Part shown: piece by piece, positions 22,476 through 34,671 of the stretch
How the letters are laid out: each line of letters starts with the position of its first letter
How positions within the stretch are numbered: the stretch's first letter is position 1
From: Castor canadensis
Lineage: Eukaryota; Chordata; Mammalia; Rodentia; Castoridae
Length of the DNA: 64,000 bases
Direction of reading: 5' to 3'
Assembly (NCBI RefSeq): GCF_047511655.1
Contig: NC_133405.1
Coordinates: 90,617,046-90,681,045 of the forward strand
The notes under the pieces: generated by a model
The model's database searches: none
What the model was told of the DNA's origin: nothing
The model's input: only the letters and a program-made list of their open reading frames with translations
Translations under genes and position numbers: made by a program

Positions 22476-22812
22476 GGCCAGGTATGGTGGCACACACCTG
22501 TGATCTCAGTTACTCTAGAGGTGGAGACAGGGAGGATCACGGTTCCATGGTTCACGGCCAGCCTGGGCAAAAAGTTAATGAAATCCCATCTCAACCAATA
22601 AGCCCTGCACAGTGGGGCATACCTGTAATCCCAGCTACACGGCAGGCATAGGAGGAGGATGGCAGGCTGAGGCCAGTCCTGGGCAAAATCACGAAACCAT
22701 AACTGAAAAATAACTAAAACAAAAAGGGCCAGGGGAGCGGCTCAAGATGTAGAGTGTCCAACCACCAGGTGTAAGGCCCTGAGTTCAAAATCCAGTACAA
22801 CCAAAAAAAAAA
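22476..22812 (+). mobile_element. Composite SINE: two B1-like units plus ID-type tRNA tail
   Basis: Two 7SL-derived monomers follow each other: the first opens with GGCCAGGTATGGTGGCACAC, the second with GTGGGGCATACCTGTAATCC. A tRNA-derived ID-like unit then follows (GGCTCAAGATGTAGAGTGTC, then GGCCCTGAGTTCAAAATCC) and an A-run. B1 fused to ID is known from non-muroid rodents (B1-dID type). It carries no coding capacity. Confidence 0.8.
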
Positions 22813-24465
22813 TGGAATCAATGGAATGAAGGATTGTATTTTGGAAAAGCCCAACATAACTGGCAAACTCTTGAGTAGGTTAACTAGAAAAAGTGTTAGT
22901 GAAGACTTAAATAACTAAATTCAGAAGGAAAGAGGAGACTTTACCGGTGATGCTACTAAAATTAAAAGATGATAAGAGGATACTAGGAACAATTAATTAT
23001 ACATCAACAAAATAGACAATCTAAAAGTTCACAAATTTTGAGAAACATACAATCTACCAAGAGTGAATCATGAAGAAATACAGAATCTGAACAGACCTAT
23101 AACTAATAAGGACACTGTAGCCGTAATCACAAACATCCCTAAAGAAAAAAGGAAAGGACCGGATGGTTTCACTGGAGGACTCTCTGTAAAGCGCCAATCC
23201 TCCTCAATGTCTTTGAAAGCATAAGAAGTTGGAACACTTCCAATTCATTTTAAGGGGACAGCATTACCCTGACACCAAGTCACAAAAAGGGGCCACAAGA
23301 AAAGTATACAACAAACTAGTATCCTGGAATAACGTTGATTTAAAAAAACACTGAACAAATAAATCACTAGCAAACCGAGATTATGGAAAGCCCATGACCA
23401 TGTGGGATTTATCTGGGGAATGCAGGGAAGATTTGACCAGTGACTATCAATTAATGTCATGCACATTAACTAGATGAAGGACAACGATCTCACGATCTTC
23501 TCAATTGATGAAGTAAAAGCATCTGACAAATTCAGTGTCCTTTTATGATAAAAATAATTTCTACACACAATAGTGTGTTGAATACAAGGACGCTGCCGCA
23601 AAAGAACAAAAAGTCCTATGTGAAAACCCCACTGTGAACATCATAGTCAGTGGTGAAAGAGTGAAAGCTTTTCCTCTGAGATCAGGAAGGAGGCAAAGGA
23701 GGCCTGTGCTTGCCATTTCTTCTGAACACAGTTCTGGACATTCTAGCCAGAGCAATCACAAAAGAAAAAGAAACATGTTATCCTCTATATGTTCTTAGGT
23801 TAAGAGATATCTTCATTAAAAAAAGAAAAAAACCAAACCCACCACTGAAACAAGAAGTCATCAATGAAATTACAAAGTCTTTTGAACTCAATAGTAATGA
23901 AAACTTAAAGAATACTTATCACATGTCTATATTGCATAAAAAAGGAGAGAGAAAGTTAATGACACATACATCCTCTATCAAAATTGAGAAGAAGAAAGTA
24001 GATAAAGATTAAAGAAAGCATAGGTCTGGGGGCAGAGCTCCTGGCTAGCAAGTGTGAGGCCCTGAGTGCAAACTCCAGTATCACCAAAACAAACAAAAAG
24101 AGCTAAAGAAAACAGAGGAAATGAAATGAGGATAAATTTGTGAATCAGTTAATGATAAAACAACACAGCCGAAATTGGTTCTTTGTGATAAGGATATGAT
24201 CGAGATTTACCTTGTATGCATCTGCAGAAAACAAGGAGAAATCATGAAATAACCAATGTCTGGAGTGAATGAGGAGATATGGTTGTGGATAATAAGATAT
24301 TTAAAAGTTCACAAGTGAAAATCCTTAACATTTGTATGCATAAAAATTTGAAAATTTAGATAGAATATATAAATTTCAAGTAAACACACCAAAATGACAA
24401 AGCAAAATCAAACAAAACATCAGAATGGTCCTATAAATACTGAATGAGTAGAGTCTGAAGGAAGC
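22813..24465 (+). mobile_element. Old L1, ORF2 reverse-transcriptase region
   Basis: Plus-strand diverged L1 ORF2 sequence: the reverse-transcriptase stretch near 23150 (AAAGGACCGGATGGTTTCAC), then GAACACAGTTCTGGACATTC at about 23723. Frames are broken throughout. An ID-type SINE interrupts it at about 24020-24100. Confidence 0.65.
24020..24100 (+). mobile_element. ID-type tRNA-derived SINE
   Basis: GGTCTGGGGGCAGAGCTCCT, then GTGTGAGGCCCTGAGTGCAA and an A-rich tail. It matches the tRNA part of the composite SINEs in this window but has no B1 part. Confidence 0.7.
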
Positions 24466-24468
24466 CAA

Positions 24469-24622
24469 AGGCACCAGGCGTGGTGGTGCACATTTGCAAT
24501 CCAAGCCACTGGGAGGCTGAGGCAGGAGGATCATGAATTTGAGGATAGTCTGGACTACAGAGCAAATTTGAGGCCAGCCTATACAATCCAGTGAGACCCT
24601 GTCTGAAAAACAAATAAACCAA
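24469..24622 (+). mobile_element. B1-type SINE
   Basis: GGCACCAGGCGTGGTGGTGC, then CTGGGAGGCTGAGGCAGGAG, an internal duplication and GTGAGACCCTGTCTG with an A-rich tail: a 7SL-derived B1 element. Confidence 0.85.
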
Positions 24623-24746
24623 AAGCCACAGGCACAACAACAAAAACAGTCTCCAGACCCTGGCAGCTTCACAGTTCAATCCTACAAAACATTTCAGGTA
24701 GAAAGGATGTGACACTTACATTCTCCCTATACATGTTTTATATATA

Positions 24747-24810
24747 TATGTGTGTGTGTGTGTGTAAATATATATATTCATATACATTATATCCTTTATA
24801 TGTATATATA
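24747..24810. repeat. TG/TA simple repeat
   Basis: Alternating TG and TA dinucleotides, AT-rich. No gene is seen between 24623 and 24903. Confidence 0.8.
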
Positions 24811-24974
24811 AAGAAGGATAACAGTTCCCTCCTCTTTTTATGAAGACAAAACCTTGTAAGATCATGACAAGAAATGAAACACAGCCAATATTAAGCACAG
24901 AGGGAAGGGTCTTTTTTTTCTAAGTTTTAAATTTTTTTATTATTCATATGTGCATACAATGCTTGGGTCATTTC

Positions 24975-25040
24975 TCCCCTCTGCCACCACCCCCTCCCTT
25001 ACCACCCACCCCGCCCCCTGCCTCTCCCCCCTACCCCCTG
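24975..25040 (-). other. G-rich polypurine tract of L1 3' UTR
   Basis: On the minus strand this is a series of G-runs (up to six G) separated by short spacers, able to form a G-quadruplex. The tract also occurs in the 3' UTRs at 19991-20045 and 60184-60250. A G-rich 3' UTR tract is a known feature of mammalian L1. Confidence 0.75.
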
Positions 25041-25422
25041 GATACCCAGCAGAAACTATTTTGCCCTTATCTCTAATTTTGTTGTAGAGAGAGTATAAGC
25101 AATAATAGGAAGGAACAAGGGGTTTTGCTGGTTGAGATAAGGATAGCTATACAGGGCATTGACTCACATTGATTTCCTGTGCGTGTGTGTTACCTTCTAG
25201 GTTAATTCTTTTTGATCTAACCATTTCTCCAGTTTCTGGTCCCCTTCTCCTATTGGCCTCAGTTGCTTTTAAGGTATCTGCTTTAGTTTCTCTGCGTTGA
25301 GGGCAACAAATGCTAGCTAATTTTTTAGGTGTCTTACCCATCCTCATATCTCTCTTGTGGGCTCTCGCTTTTATCTTGTGATCAAAGTTCAGTCACCTTG
25401 TTGTGTTAGTTCACATTGTGAT

Positions 25423-28400
25423 CTAACGTTCGCATATGAGGGAGAACATACAATTTTTGGTCTTTTGGGCCAGGCTAACCTCACTCAGAATGATGTTCTC
25501 CAATTCCATCCATTTACCAGCGAATGATAACATTTCGTTCTTCTTCATGGCTGCACAAAATTCCATTGTGTATAGATGCCTCGTATTCTTGATCCATTTG
25601 TCAGTAGTGGTGCATCTTGGCTGTTTCCATAACTTGGCTATTGTGAATAGTGCTGCAATAAACGGGGGTGTGCAGGCGCCTCTGGTGTAACCTGAGTCGC
25701 TTTCTTTTGGGTGTATCCCCAAGAGTGGTATTGCTGGATCAAGTGGTAGATCAATGTTTAGCTTTTTATGTAGCCTCCAAATGTTTTTCCAGAGTGGTTG
25801 TTCTAGTTTACATTCCCACCAACAGTGTAAGAGGGTTCCTTTTTCCCCGCATCCTCGCCAACACCTGTTGTTGGTGGTGTTGCTTATGATGGCTATTCTA
25901 ACAGGGGTGAGGTGGAATCTTAGCGTGGTTTTAATTTGCATTTCCTTTATTGCTAGAGATGGTGAGCATTTTTTCATGTGTTTTTTGGCCTTTTGAATTT
26001 CTTCTTTTGAGAAAGTTCTGTTTAGTTCACCTGCCCATTTCTTTATTGGCTCATTAATTTTGGGAGAATTTAATTTTTTGAGTTCCCTATATATTCTGGT
26101 TATCAGTCCTTTGTCTGGGACCATTTCTTTTGTTGAGCAGAAGCGTTTTAGTTTTATGAAGTCCCATTTATCTATGCTATCTCTTAGTTGCTGTGCAGCT
26201 GGGGTTCCATTGAGAAAGTTCTTACCTATACCTATTAATTCCAGACTATTTCCTACTCTTTCCTGTACCAACTTTAGAGTTCGGGGTCTGATATTAACAT
26301 CCTTGATCCATTTTGAGGTAATATTGGTATAGGGTGATATACATGGATCTAGTTTCAGCTTTTTGCAGACTGCTAACCAGTTTTCCCAGCAGTTTTTGTT
26401 GAAGAGGCTGCTTTTTCTCCATCGTATATTTTTAGCATCTTTGTCAAAGACAAGATTAGTTATAGTTGTGTGGCTTCATATCTGGGTCCTCTATTCTGTT
26501 CCACTGGTCTTCATATCTGTTTTTGTGCCAGTACCATGCTGTTTTTATTGTTATTGCTTTGTAATATCGTTTGAAGTCAGGTATCGTGATGCCTCCAGCA
26601 TTGTTCTTTTCACTGAGTATTCCCTTGGCTATTCGTGGCCTCTTGTGTTTCCATATAAATTTAACGGTAGATTTTTCGATCTCTTTAATGAATGTCATTG
26701 GAATTTTGATGGGAATTGCATTAAACATGTAGATTACTTTTGGGAGTATAGACATTTTTACTATGTTGATTCTACCAATCCATGAGCATGGGAGATCTCT
26801 CCACTTTCTATAGTCTTCCTCAATCTCTTTCTTCAGAAGTCTATGGTTTTCCTTGTAGAGGTTGTTCACATCTTTTGTTAGGTTTACACCTAGGTATTTG
26901 ATTTTTTTGAGGCTATTGTAAATGGAATTGTTTTCATACATTCTTTTTCAGTTTGTTCATTAATAGTGTATAGAAATGCTAATGATTTGTCTATGTTGAT
27001 TATATATCCTGCTACCTTGCTGTAGCTATTGATGGTGTCTAAGAGCTTCTGAGTAGAGTTTTTTAGGGCTTTAAGGTATAGCATCATGTCATCTGCCAAT
27101 AGGCATATTTTGACAGTTTCTTTACCTATTTGTATTCCTTTTATTCCTTCTTCTTGCCTAATTGCTCTGGCTAGGAATTCCAGTACTATGTTGAGTAGGA
27201 GTGGAGAAAGTGGGCATCCTTGTCTCGTTCCTGATTTTAGAGGGAATGGTTTCAGTTTTTCTCCATTAAGTATAATGCTGGCTGTAGGTTTGTCATATAT
27301 AGCTTTTATAATGTTGAGGTACTTTCCTTCTATTCCTAGTTTTCTTAGGGCTTTTATCGTGAAATGGTGTTGGATCTTATCAAAGGCTTTTTCTGCAGCT
27401 ATTGAGATGATCAAGTGGTTTTTGTCTTTGCTTCTGTTAATGTGGTTTTTTACGTTTATTGATTTTCATATGTTGAACCACCCCTGCATTCCTGGGATGA
27501 AGCCAACTTGGTCGTTGTGAATAATCTTTTTGATGTGTTGTTGAATTTGGTTTGCCATTGTTTTGTTAAGGATTTTTGCATCAATGTTCGTTAAGGAGAT
27601 TGGCCTATAGTTCTCCTTTTTGGAGGTGTCTTTGCCTGGTTTTGGGATAAGTGTAATACTGGCTTCATAAAATGTGTTAGGCAGTTTTCCTTCCCTTTCT
27701 ATTTTGTGGAACATTTTAAGGAGTGTGGATACCAGTTCTTCTTTAAAGGTCTGATAGAATTCAGCAGAGAATCCATCAGGTCCTGGACTTTTCTTTTTGG
27801 GGAGACTCTTGATTGCTGCTTCAATTTCGTTTTGTGTTATAGATCTATTCAGCTGATTAATTTCCTCTTGGTTCTTTTTTGGATGATCGTATGTATCTAG
27901 AAATCTGCCCATTTCTTTAAGATTTTCAAATTTATTTGAATATAGGTTCTCGAAGTCGTCTCTGATGATTTCCTGGACTTCCGTGGTGTTTGTTGTTATC
28001 TCCCCTTTTGCATTCCTGATTCTACTAATTTGAGTTTTTTCTCTCCTCATTTTAGTCAGGTTTGGCCAAGGGTCTGTCGATCTTGTTTATTTTTTCAAAG
28101 AACCAACTTTTTGTTTCATTAATTCTTTGTATGGTTTTTTTGGTTTCTATTTCGTTGATTTCAGCTCTTATTTTTATTATTTCTCTTCTATTTGTTTTGG
28201 GATTTGCTTGTTCTTGTTTTTCTAGGAGTTTGAGATGTATCATTAGGTCATTGATTTGGGATCTTTCAGTCTTCTTTTATTTCAACAGTGACCCATTGTT
28301 CATTGAGTAATGAGTTATTCAGTTTACAGCTGTTTAAATGTTTTATGTCTTTACTTTTGTTGTTGAGTTCTAGTTTTATTGCATTGTGATCACATAGTAT

Positions 28401-29061
28401 GCACGGTATAATTTCTATTTTCTTATACTTGCTGAGGCTTGCTTTGTGCCTTAGGATATGATCTATTTTGGAGACGGTTCCATGGGCTGCTGAGAAGAAT
28501 GTATATTGTGTAGAAGTTGGGTGAAATGTTCTGTAGACATCAACTAGGTCCATTTGATCTATGGTATATTTTAGATCTTGAATTTCTTTATTGATGTTTT
28601 GTTTGGATGACCTATCTATTGATGATAATGGGGTGTTAAAGTCTCCCACAACCACTGTGTTGGAGTTAATATATGCTTTTAGGTCTTTCAGGGTATGTTT
28701 GATGAAATTGGGTGTGTTGACATTGGGTGCATATAGGTTGATAATTATTATTTCCTTTTGGTCTATTTCCCCTTTTATTAGTATGGAATGTCCTTCTTTG
28801 TCTCGTTTGATCAACGTAGGTTTGAAGTCTACTTTGTCAGAGATAAGTATTGCTACTCCTGCCATTGGCTTGGTAAATCTTCTTCCAGCCTTTCATCCTA
28901 AGCCTATGCTTACTTCTGTCGGTGAGATGGGTCTCCTGTAAGCAACAAATTGTTGGATCTTCCTTTTTAATCCATTTCATCAAATGGTGCCTTTTGATGG
29001 GGGAATTAAGTCCGTTAACATTAAGTGTTAGTACTGATAGGTATGTGGTGATTCCTGTCAT
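25423..29061 (-). pseudogene. L1 ORF2 (endonuclease and reverse transcriptase), broken
   Basis: Read on the minus strand, the start is MTGITTYLSVLTLNVNGLNS at 29061. The endonuclease runs to about 28266 with QETHL and the CDHN version of the usual SDH motif. The reverse transcriptase spans about 28050-26900, with [16 protein letters not shown] and an LADD catalytic box in place of the usual FADD. The Cys-rich C-terminal part runs to 25423 ([20 protein letters not shown]). The reading frame shifts several times and two deletions remove sequence, so no full ORF2 protein can be made. Confidence 0.9.
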
Positions 29062-29111
29062 TTAGTTGTCTTAGTTGTTTGAAGGTTTGATTGTGTATAC
29101 CTAAGTTGAGG

Positions 29112-30199
29112 TTACTCTCTACTTTCCTGCTTTTTCTTTTCCTGTAGTTTGGTACTGCCTGTCCTTTCATGATTATGTTGGGTTTCACTTTCTGTGTGCA
29201 CAATCCCTTGAAGAATCTTTTGTAGTGGTGGCTTTGTGGTCACATATTGTTTTAGTTTCTGCTTATCATGGAAGACTATTATTGCTCCATCTATTTTGAA
29301 TGATAGTTTTGCTGGGTAGAGTATCCTGGGGTTGAAGTTATTTTCATTCAGTGCCCGGAAGATCTCGCCCCATGCTCTTCTTGCTTTTAATGTTTCTGTT
29401 GAGAAGTCTGCTGTGATTTTGATGGATTTACCTTTGTATGTTATTTGTTTTTTCTCTCTTACAGCCTTCAATATTCTTTCCCTAGTTTCTGAACTTGTTG
29501 CTTTAATGATGATATGTCATGGGGTAGTTCTATTTTGATCTGGTCTGTTTGGTGTTCTGGAGGCCTCTTGCATCTGTATGGGAGTAACTTTCTCTAGATT
29601 TGGGAAATTTTCTGTTATTATTTTGTTGAATATATTACACATTCCCTTTGCTTGCACCTCTTCTCCTTCTTTGATGCCCATGATTCTCAGGTTTGGTCTT
29701 TTGATGGAGTCGGCGAGTTCTTGCATTTTCTTTTCACAGGTCTTGAGTTGTTTAACTAATAGTTCTTTGGTTTTTCCTTTACCATTTCACCTTCGAGTTG
29801 TGAGATTCTGTCTTCTGTTTGTTCTATTCTGCTGGATTGGCCTTCCGTTTTGTTTTGCAATTCTGTTTCGTTCTTTTTTCTGAGGTTTTCCATATCCTTG
29901 GTCGTTTCCTCTTTAAGGTTGTCTATTTTTGTCCTGAGTTCATTTATCTCTTTATTAATCATATTCTCTGTTTCACTTTGGTGTTTATACAGTGCTTCTA
30001 TGGTTTCCTTTATTTCTTCTTTTGCTTTTTCAAATTCTCTATTTTTGTTGTCTTGGAATTTCTTGAGTGTCTCCTGTACATTTTGGTTGACCCTATCCAG
30101 TATCATCTCTATAAAATTCTCATTGAGTACCTGTAGTATTTCTTCTTTTAGATTATTCTTGTGAGCTTCGTTGGGTTCTTTGGCATAGTTTATCTTCAT
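29112..30199 (-). pseudogene. L1 ORF1 (RNA-binding chaperone), broken
   Basis: Three minus-strand blocks in order: an N-terminal coiled coil (29756-30199, starting MKINYAKEPNEAHKNNLKEE, rich in E/K/L heptads), an RRM-like block (29517-29726, with RPNLRIMGIKEGEE) and the C-terminal domain (29112-29471, with ARRAWGEIFRALNENNFNPR). The blocks lie in different frames, so the gene is broken. ORF1 protein normally coats L1 RNA as a trimer. Confidence 0.88.
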
Positions 30200-30797
30200 T
30201 TTGTTGGTGTCTGGATCCGAGTGTCTGTTTTCTTCATTTCCCTCTGGTTCCTGTACTAATTTTTTTGCTGTGGGGAAACTGGTTTCCCTGTTTTTTCTGT
30301 CTTCCCATCATTGCCCTTGGTGTTGTTATTGTCCCTGTACTGTGTGCGGTAGGTATTTTCTGGCTTGTAATAATAGCACTAGTGATATTTAGAATGGAAG
30401 GGTGGGAGAAGATGGAAAGCAAAGAAGTTAAAGGAAAAGGGAAAAACAAATAAAGAAGTAGAAAAATAACAGAACAAAGAAACAAACAAAATAGTTTCAA
30501 AGATAAAAACAGGGACAGACAGTGTACTAATCAACCATAAGCTTGTCTGTGTCTTCCCAAGCCGTCTGGGTGCTGGCATCTGGCAGTGGCCCCGGGGCCC
30601 TCCTGATTTCTCCGTTCAGCGTGAAGTGGAGATGCTCTGCGCAGGCTGGAGTTGTGGAGGGGTCAAAGTTTTGCCTCTTCTCGGTGGCCTTGCCTGCAAG
30701 GTGTGTCTCCAGCATCTCTCCAAGATTTCACTTTAGGAGACACGCTTTCTGCTTCCTCCCTCTGGCTGCCATCTTGGAATCTCCCCAGAAGGGTCTT

Positions 30798-31039
30798 GAA
30801 TAAAGTATTGCTAAAGCAAAGCCTGTTATATGTTTTTAAAGGAAAATATGTCACAAGCAAGTCAAGAAAACTCTACAAATGAAAGGATTCAATCCCTGAG
30901 AAATCAATGAATATCACAGAAGTAATGTATTAAAGGAGAAAGAATTAAAATATTCCCTATAAGAAGCAGGGAGAGTATTGGTTGTTAAAAAAAAATCAAC
31001 AATCACTTTTGGTCAAACCTCTCAGGCAACTAGATTTAT
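30798..31039 (+). mobile_element. Old L1-like AT-rich fragment
   Basis: AT-rich plus-strand sequence resembling decayed L1 ORF2, interrupted by the full-length L1 to the left and by a retrocopy to the right. There is no usable frame. The assignment rests on composition and context. Confidence 0.35.
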
Positions 31040-31050
31040 AAGGGAACTAT

Positions 31051-31433
31051 GTTTCTTCTTTTTCTTTTTTCTTTTTTTTTGACCCTGAAATCCTTTATTT
31101 ACCTTTATAAGTTACCAGTACACACTAGGGAAGATCTAAAGCAGGAAGAGCAAGCATCCTGGGTCCAGCTGCAGGGATCCAATGATTTGTGGGCCAGAGT
31201 TTCAGAGTGGACAGTGGAATGGTAGAGAAGTTTTCTCGGCCTGAGTGTCTACCTCCTTCAGCATCTTAAATCTTTGACCAAAGCCATCTCTGCACTCTGG
31301 ACATCCAGAGGGTGTCTGCTTTGTGGAGCCTTGCCCCTTCCTGATGAAGCTGGACTTGAAATTGGCTTCATCAGTGTTTGCAGAACTTCTCCCTAGTGTG
31401 GGTGTTTGTATATCCACTCAATGTATTTATTGC
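31051..31433 (-). pseudogene. Retrocopy of an unidentified mRNA
   Basis: A T-run (about 31056-31080) reads as a poly(A) tail on the minus strand, with AATAAA 12-15 bases upstream of it (31094-31099 on the plus strand as TTTATT). Upstream is an open frame of 71 codons (31202-31417) with a CPECRDGFGQRFK segment that could be a zinc-ribbon knuckle. Near-matching flanks AAGGGAACTAT (31040-31050) and AAGGGAGCAAT (31434-31444) may be the decayed target-site duplication. I do not recognise the parent gene. Features fit a processed, 5'-truncated copy; an expressed retrogene cannot be excluded. Confidence 0.55.
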
Positions 31434-31449
31434 AAGGGAGCAATCTTAA

Positions 31450-31620
31450 TCTAATCAGAGTACCTTTAAAGACTATAGAACCAACATCATGCTTAATGGA
31501 GAAATGTTGAAAACCATCCCTCTGAGATCAGGAAGAAGTCTTGAATATATCCACTGTCACCGTTTACTGTATAAGAAGGGAAGAAAAAGTAATAAAAGTG
31601 ATCCAGGGACTACAGTCTTC
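31450..31620 (+). mobile_element. Old L1 fragment (reverse-transcriptase region)
   Basis: Plus-strand sequence with AACATCATGCTTAATGGAGA, then CCTCTGAGATCAGGAAGAAG and ATCCACTGTCACCGTTTACT: the L1 ORF2 stretch just after the catalytic aspartates. It is decayed. Confidence 0.65.
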
Positions 31621-34600
31621 AATGTGCACATGTCTTAACCAAAACACATGTATGTGAATGTTCACCACCATAGCAACAGTCATACTCCATTACTGGAAAC
31701 TGCTGCAATAAATTACCTAATAAATTGTGTTCATACAACTGAACACAATTCAGTATAATTAACATAACAATTCAGTAATTAACATAAATTAAGTACAGCT
31801 ACACACAACAACAAAAAATGAATATTAACAAATAAAGGATGATATTGCCAAAAGAGAACCACTTTATAAGACATGGACTGCAATGATTATACTGGTTATT
31901 TGTAATCAGCTTCACAAAGAAGCAGAATTAAAGTGTTCAAAGTTAAATTGCTGAGGAGCCTGATGGTGGTGACTGAGGAAAGCACGAGTGTGCCTTTGGG
32001 TTGCCTGCAATACTCGGTTTCATAATGCAGATTGAAGTCACTGACATATGTCTGATGTCACAATAATTGACTGCGTAGTAAATTCAAGTGCAAATGTGCA
32101 AATCCATTTTTGTAATGCATTCCATTAAAATTCACAGAATGATATGTAAATAAATACAATCCCGGGACTGTCACAAAGAATTGGTTCTCCTGCAGTTTGT
32201 ATATGGTCTGACCGCAAAGCCATGAATGTAAAAATTAGTAACAAAGATAATTAGGAAATGGTCCATATGCTTTATTTATTTGTTTAGTTTTTGTTATTAA
32301 CAGTCTTTATTTTTCACTTTGAAGCATCTGAGATTCATGGTTTAAAGAAGAAAATCACCTAAGTCAGGATTTGTGGCTTGTTCTCAAGGGCTCCTTTGCC
32401 ATATTGGTATATGACAAAAAACAAACAAACAAACAAACTTTTCTCTAATTTGGAAATATCCTCCTGCATAGCCCATGGCTCTACAAAAAAGTCACATGGT
32501 TACTACAAAATACTTTAAACTGGCCAATAAAGACAACTTGGGAAGCTTTACCTGCCCATATCACAAAGTGGCCTTTCTTTAGAAGGTTAGATTACCCAAG
32601 AAAGAATATCCTGCATCTGTGAGAACAGGCAAGATGCCAGCAACCTGAACACCAAGTTTCTGATAAGGCTATGGATTGAAGAACTCTGCAGACATTATTT
32701 GAAATCCTTGTGTGGAGTGTAGCTACAGGAGTATTCCTTCAACTGAGCCTGAGGCTCCATGTCAGTAAATCTGCTGGTTCATCCCCTGCAAAGGATAAGC
32801 TTGTTCTCACACTCCCAGAGTTGAGCAAGAGCAGTTTTCCAAGCTACATGGAGTGCACAAAGGATCTGAATGTCTAAATGCAATTCAACTGTATTTGCAA
32901 TTTTTACTCCACCCCAACATGCTGGTTGGTGTTCATGCCAACCACACCTGGGAAGGGACATTCAAGACTCTTGCTTTTGGGGCTTTCCTGACTTCTGGCT
33001 GAAGATCCAACATTCTTGCATCAGCTAATCAAATACCACTCATCCCCCCACTTTCTACCTTCCAATATTTTAAGTCTATTGTCATAGCACAGCTTCACCC
33101 ACATGCATCCTATGGGCCAACCAGTGGTATGCCCTATAGACAGCTATTCAAGGTAAAGATGCTGTACACAAGGGTGGTGTTTGTGTGTGTGTGTGTGTGT
33201 GTGTAATAATAGCCTCAGGGATCAGTGTATCTGTGGAAATCACAAATTCTTTCCATGGGAGTACATTGCTAACATTTCTCTCCAAAAGGCCTGCATTTCG
33301 AGGACCAGATCTGCTTTTCTCTCACAGCCCAATGAATGCACCAGACATTCAGCTTTAGTTCCCATAGCAACTGGGGAAAATGGTCTATGGGCTAAGGATG
33401 AGACAAAGGGAAGCACAGAGAAACGCATGTGCTCTGTGCCCCTCTGAGGTACACAAACCCCTACTCGGGGATTAAAAAGGGACATTCGATTTAATTGTTC
33501 CCCAAACTCCCCTCATTGTTTGGTAGAGGAGGACAGAAAAGTAAAGGGATCTAAAGTGAATTTTTACATCCCCACATTATACCACCATGGTGTGGAGACT
33601 GAGGCCTCCTTGTCTCCTAACCACCTTCTTATCAACATGTTTTTTTTTTTTTAACCTCCAAACCATGCCCATGGCATCCAGGCTTCTTTCTTGCTATGCC
33701 AAAAGTCACTTCCCCTGTTCTCCAACCTCTAGCCTCTGTCACATTGCAGGGCTTTCCAAGTAACCACAATTTTATGGCACAAAACAGAGCTCCAGTACAA
33801 TTTCAGAAATTTTGCCACCAGAGAAGTTCTAAAATCTTCACCAGAGGAGTCACATGGGAAAAACCACCCTCTTTTCTCCTCTGTGGCCTGAAAGACCTCT
33901 GCCAAGGTGCTGGGACCAATTTGCAAGGCTCCAACTTCCCTCCCACCCCTGTTCTCTTAGGTTTTGGGGAGACAAGGGGCGGGAGATTCCTGCTTGTCTC
34001 CTGCTTCTGGAAAACAGACCAACTGATTCAGGGCCTCCTCCCTGTCCCCTTTTTCCTGAGTAGACAATTACCTCCTTTTTTCTTTGATCCTCATTTTGGA
34101 GGAGGCTGGACCACACATCATGATGTCAGGTAGAACATGAGGTCCCAAAGCATGAATTTGTCACAAAAGACAATTGCTGGGCATAGGTCACCAACACCCA
34201 CTCCCTTCACTCTCGTTATTCCAGTGTACCTCTGGAATTTCACTTCTCTGGACATGTTCTCATTTCCTGATACTCAGCTGCTCACCATCTCTGATGTCCT
34301 AGATTTCCTTAATCCAAAACTTACATCTTCCCTCTAGTTGAGCAACTCATAGCTATGCCTGACACTGGAGGGAGCCACATAAATATTTGCCACCGTCCTG
34401 ACCTCCAGGGTCTTTGTGAGGCATCAACTCTGTGTTCGTAATGGGCATTTGCCTTGAATGTGCTCTTGTGTATCTGCCTGCCAATGACTCCTCTGTGCTT
34501 CATATCCTCTGAGGGTATTCCAGATCCAAGAGGCCACTGATCTCTGCCTGGGTTTCTAGGATGTTTCCCTTGAAGAAGAGCCAGAGAGGAATGGTAATGC

Positions 34601-34670
34601 ATGAAGGCAATGCTTACTTTGACTGCTCTGTTCCTTAAATTGCTCAAAACACCACTCCTATGACTGTAGA
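31621..34670. other. About 3 kb without a recognised gene
   Basis: Mixed AT-rich sequence to about 32300, then less repetitive sequence with several open frames of 60-145 codons (for example 33696-34133 plus strand), none with a recognisable domain or splice context. A (TG)n run is at 33181-33206 and a (CAAA)n run near 32420. No repeat family was identified with confidence. Confidence 0.5.
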
Positions 34671-34671
34671 A

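Larger units (their letters stand above)
24914..30787 (-). mobile_element. Full-length L1, antisense, with 10-bp target-site duplication
   Basis: A complete-length LINE-1 of about 5.9 kb on the minus strand. The 3' end is the T-run at 24914; 3' UTR to about 25422; ORF2 about 25423-29061; ORF1 about 29112-30199; 5' UTR to 30787, where the element starts near GGGGAGATTCCAAGATGGC on its own strand. GAAGGGTCTT at 24904-24913 and again at 30788-30797 is the target-site duplication. Internal deletions are visible against the younger L1 at 60127 (about 70 bp near 26118 and about 130 bp near 28270). It is not intact and probably immobile. Confidence 0.93.

Noticed and set aside
29819-30164. Hydrophobic Phe/Leu-rich plus-strand frames suggesting membrane proteins
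   Set aside because: They are antisense shadows of the L1 ORF1 coiled coil.
33696-34133. A 145-codon plus-strand frame
   Set aside because: Overlapping minus-strand frames of similar size exist, no domain or codon pattern was seen, and there is no promoter or splice context. Kept only as unassigned sequence.
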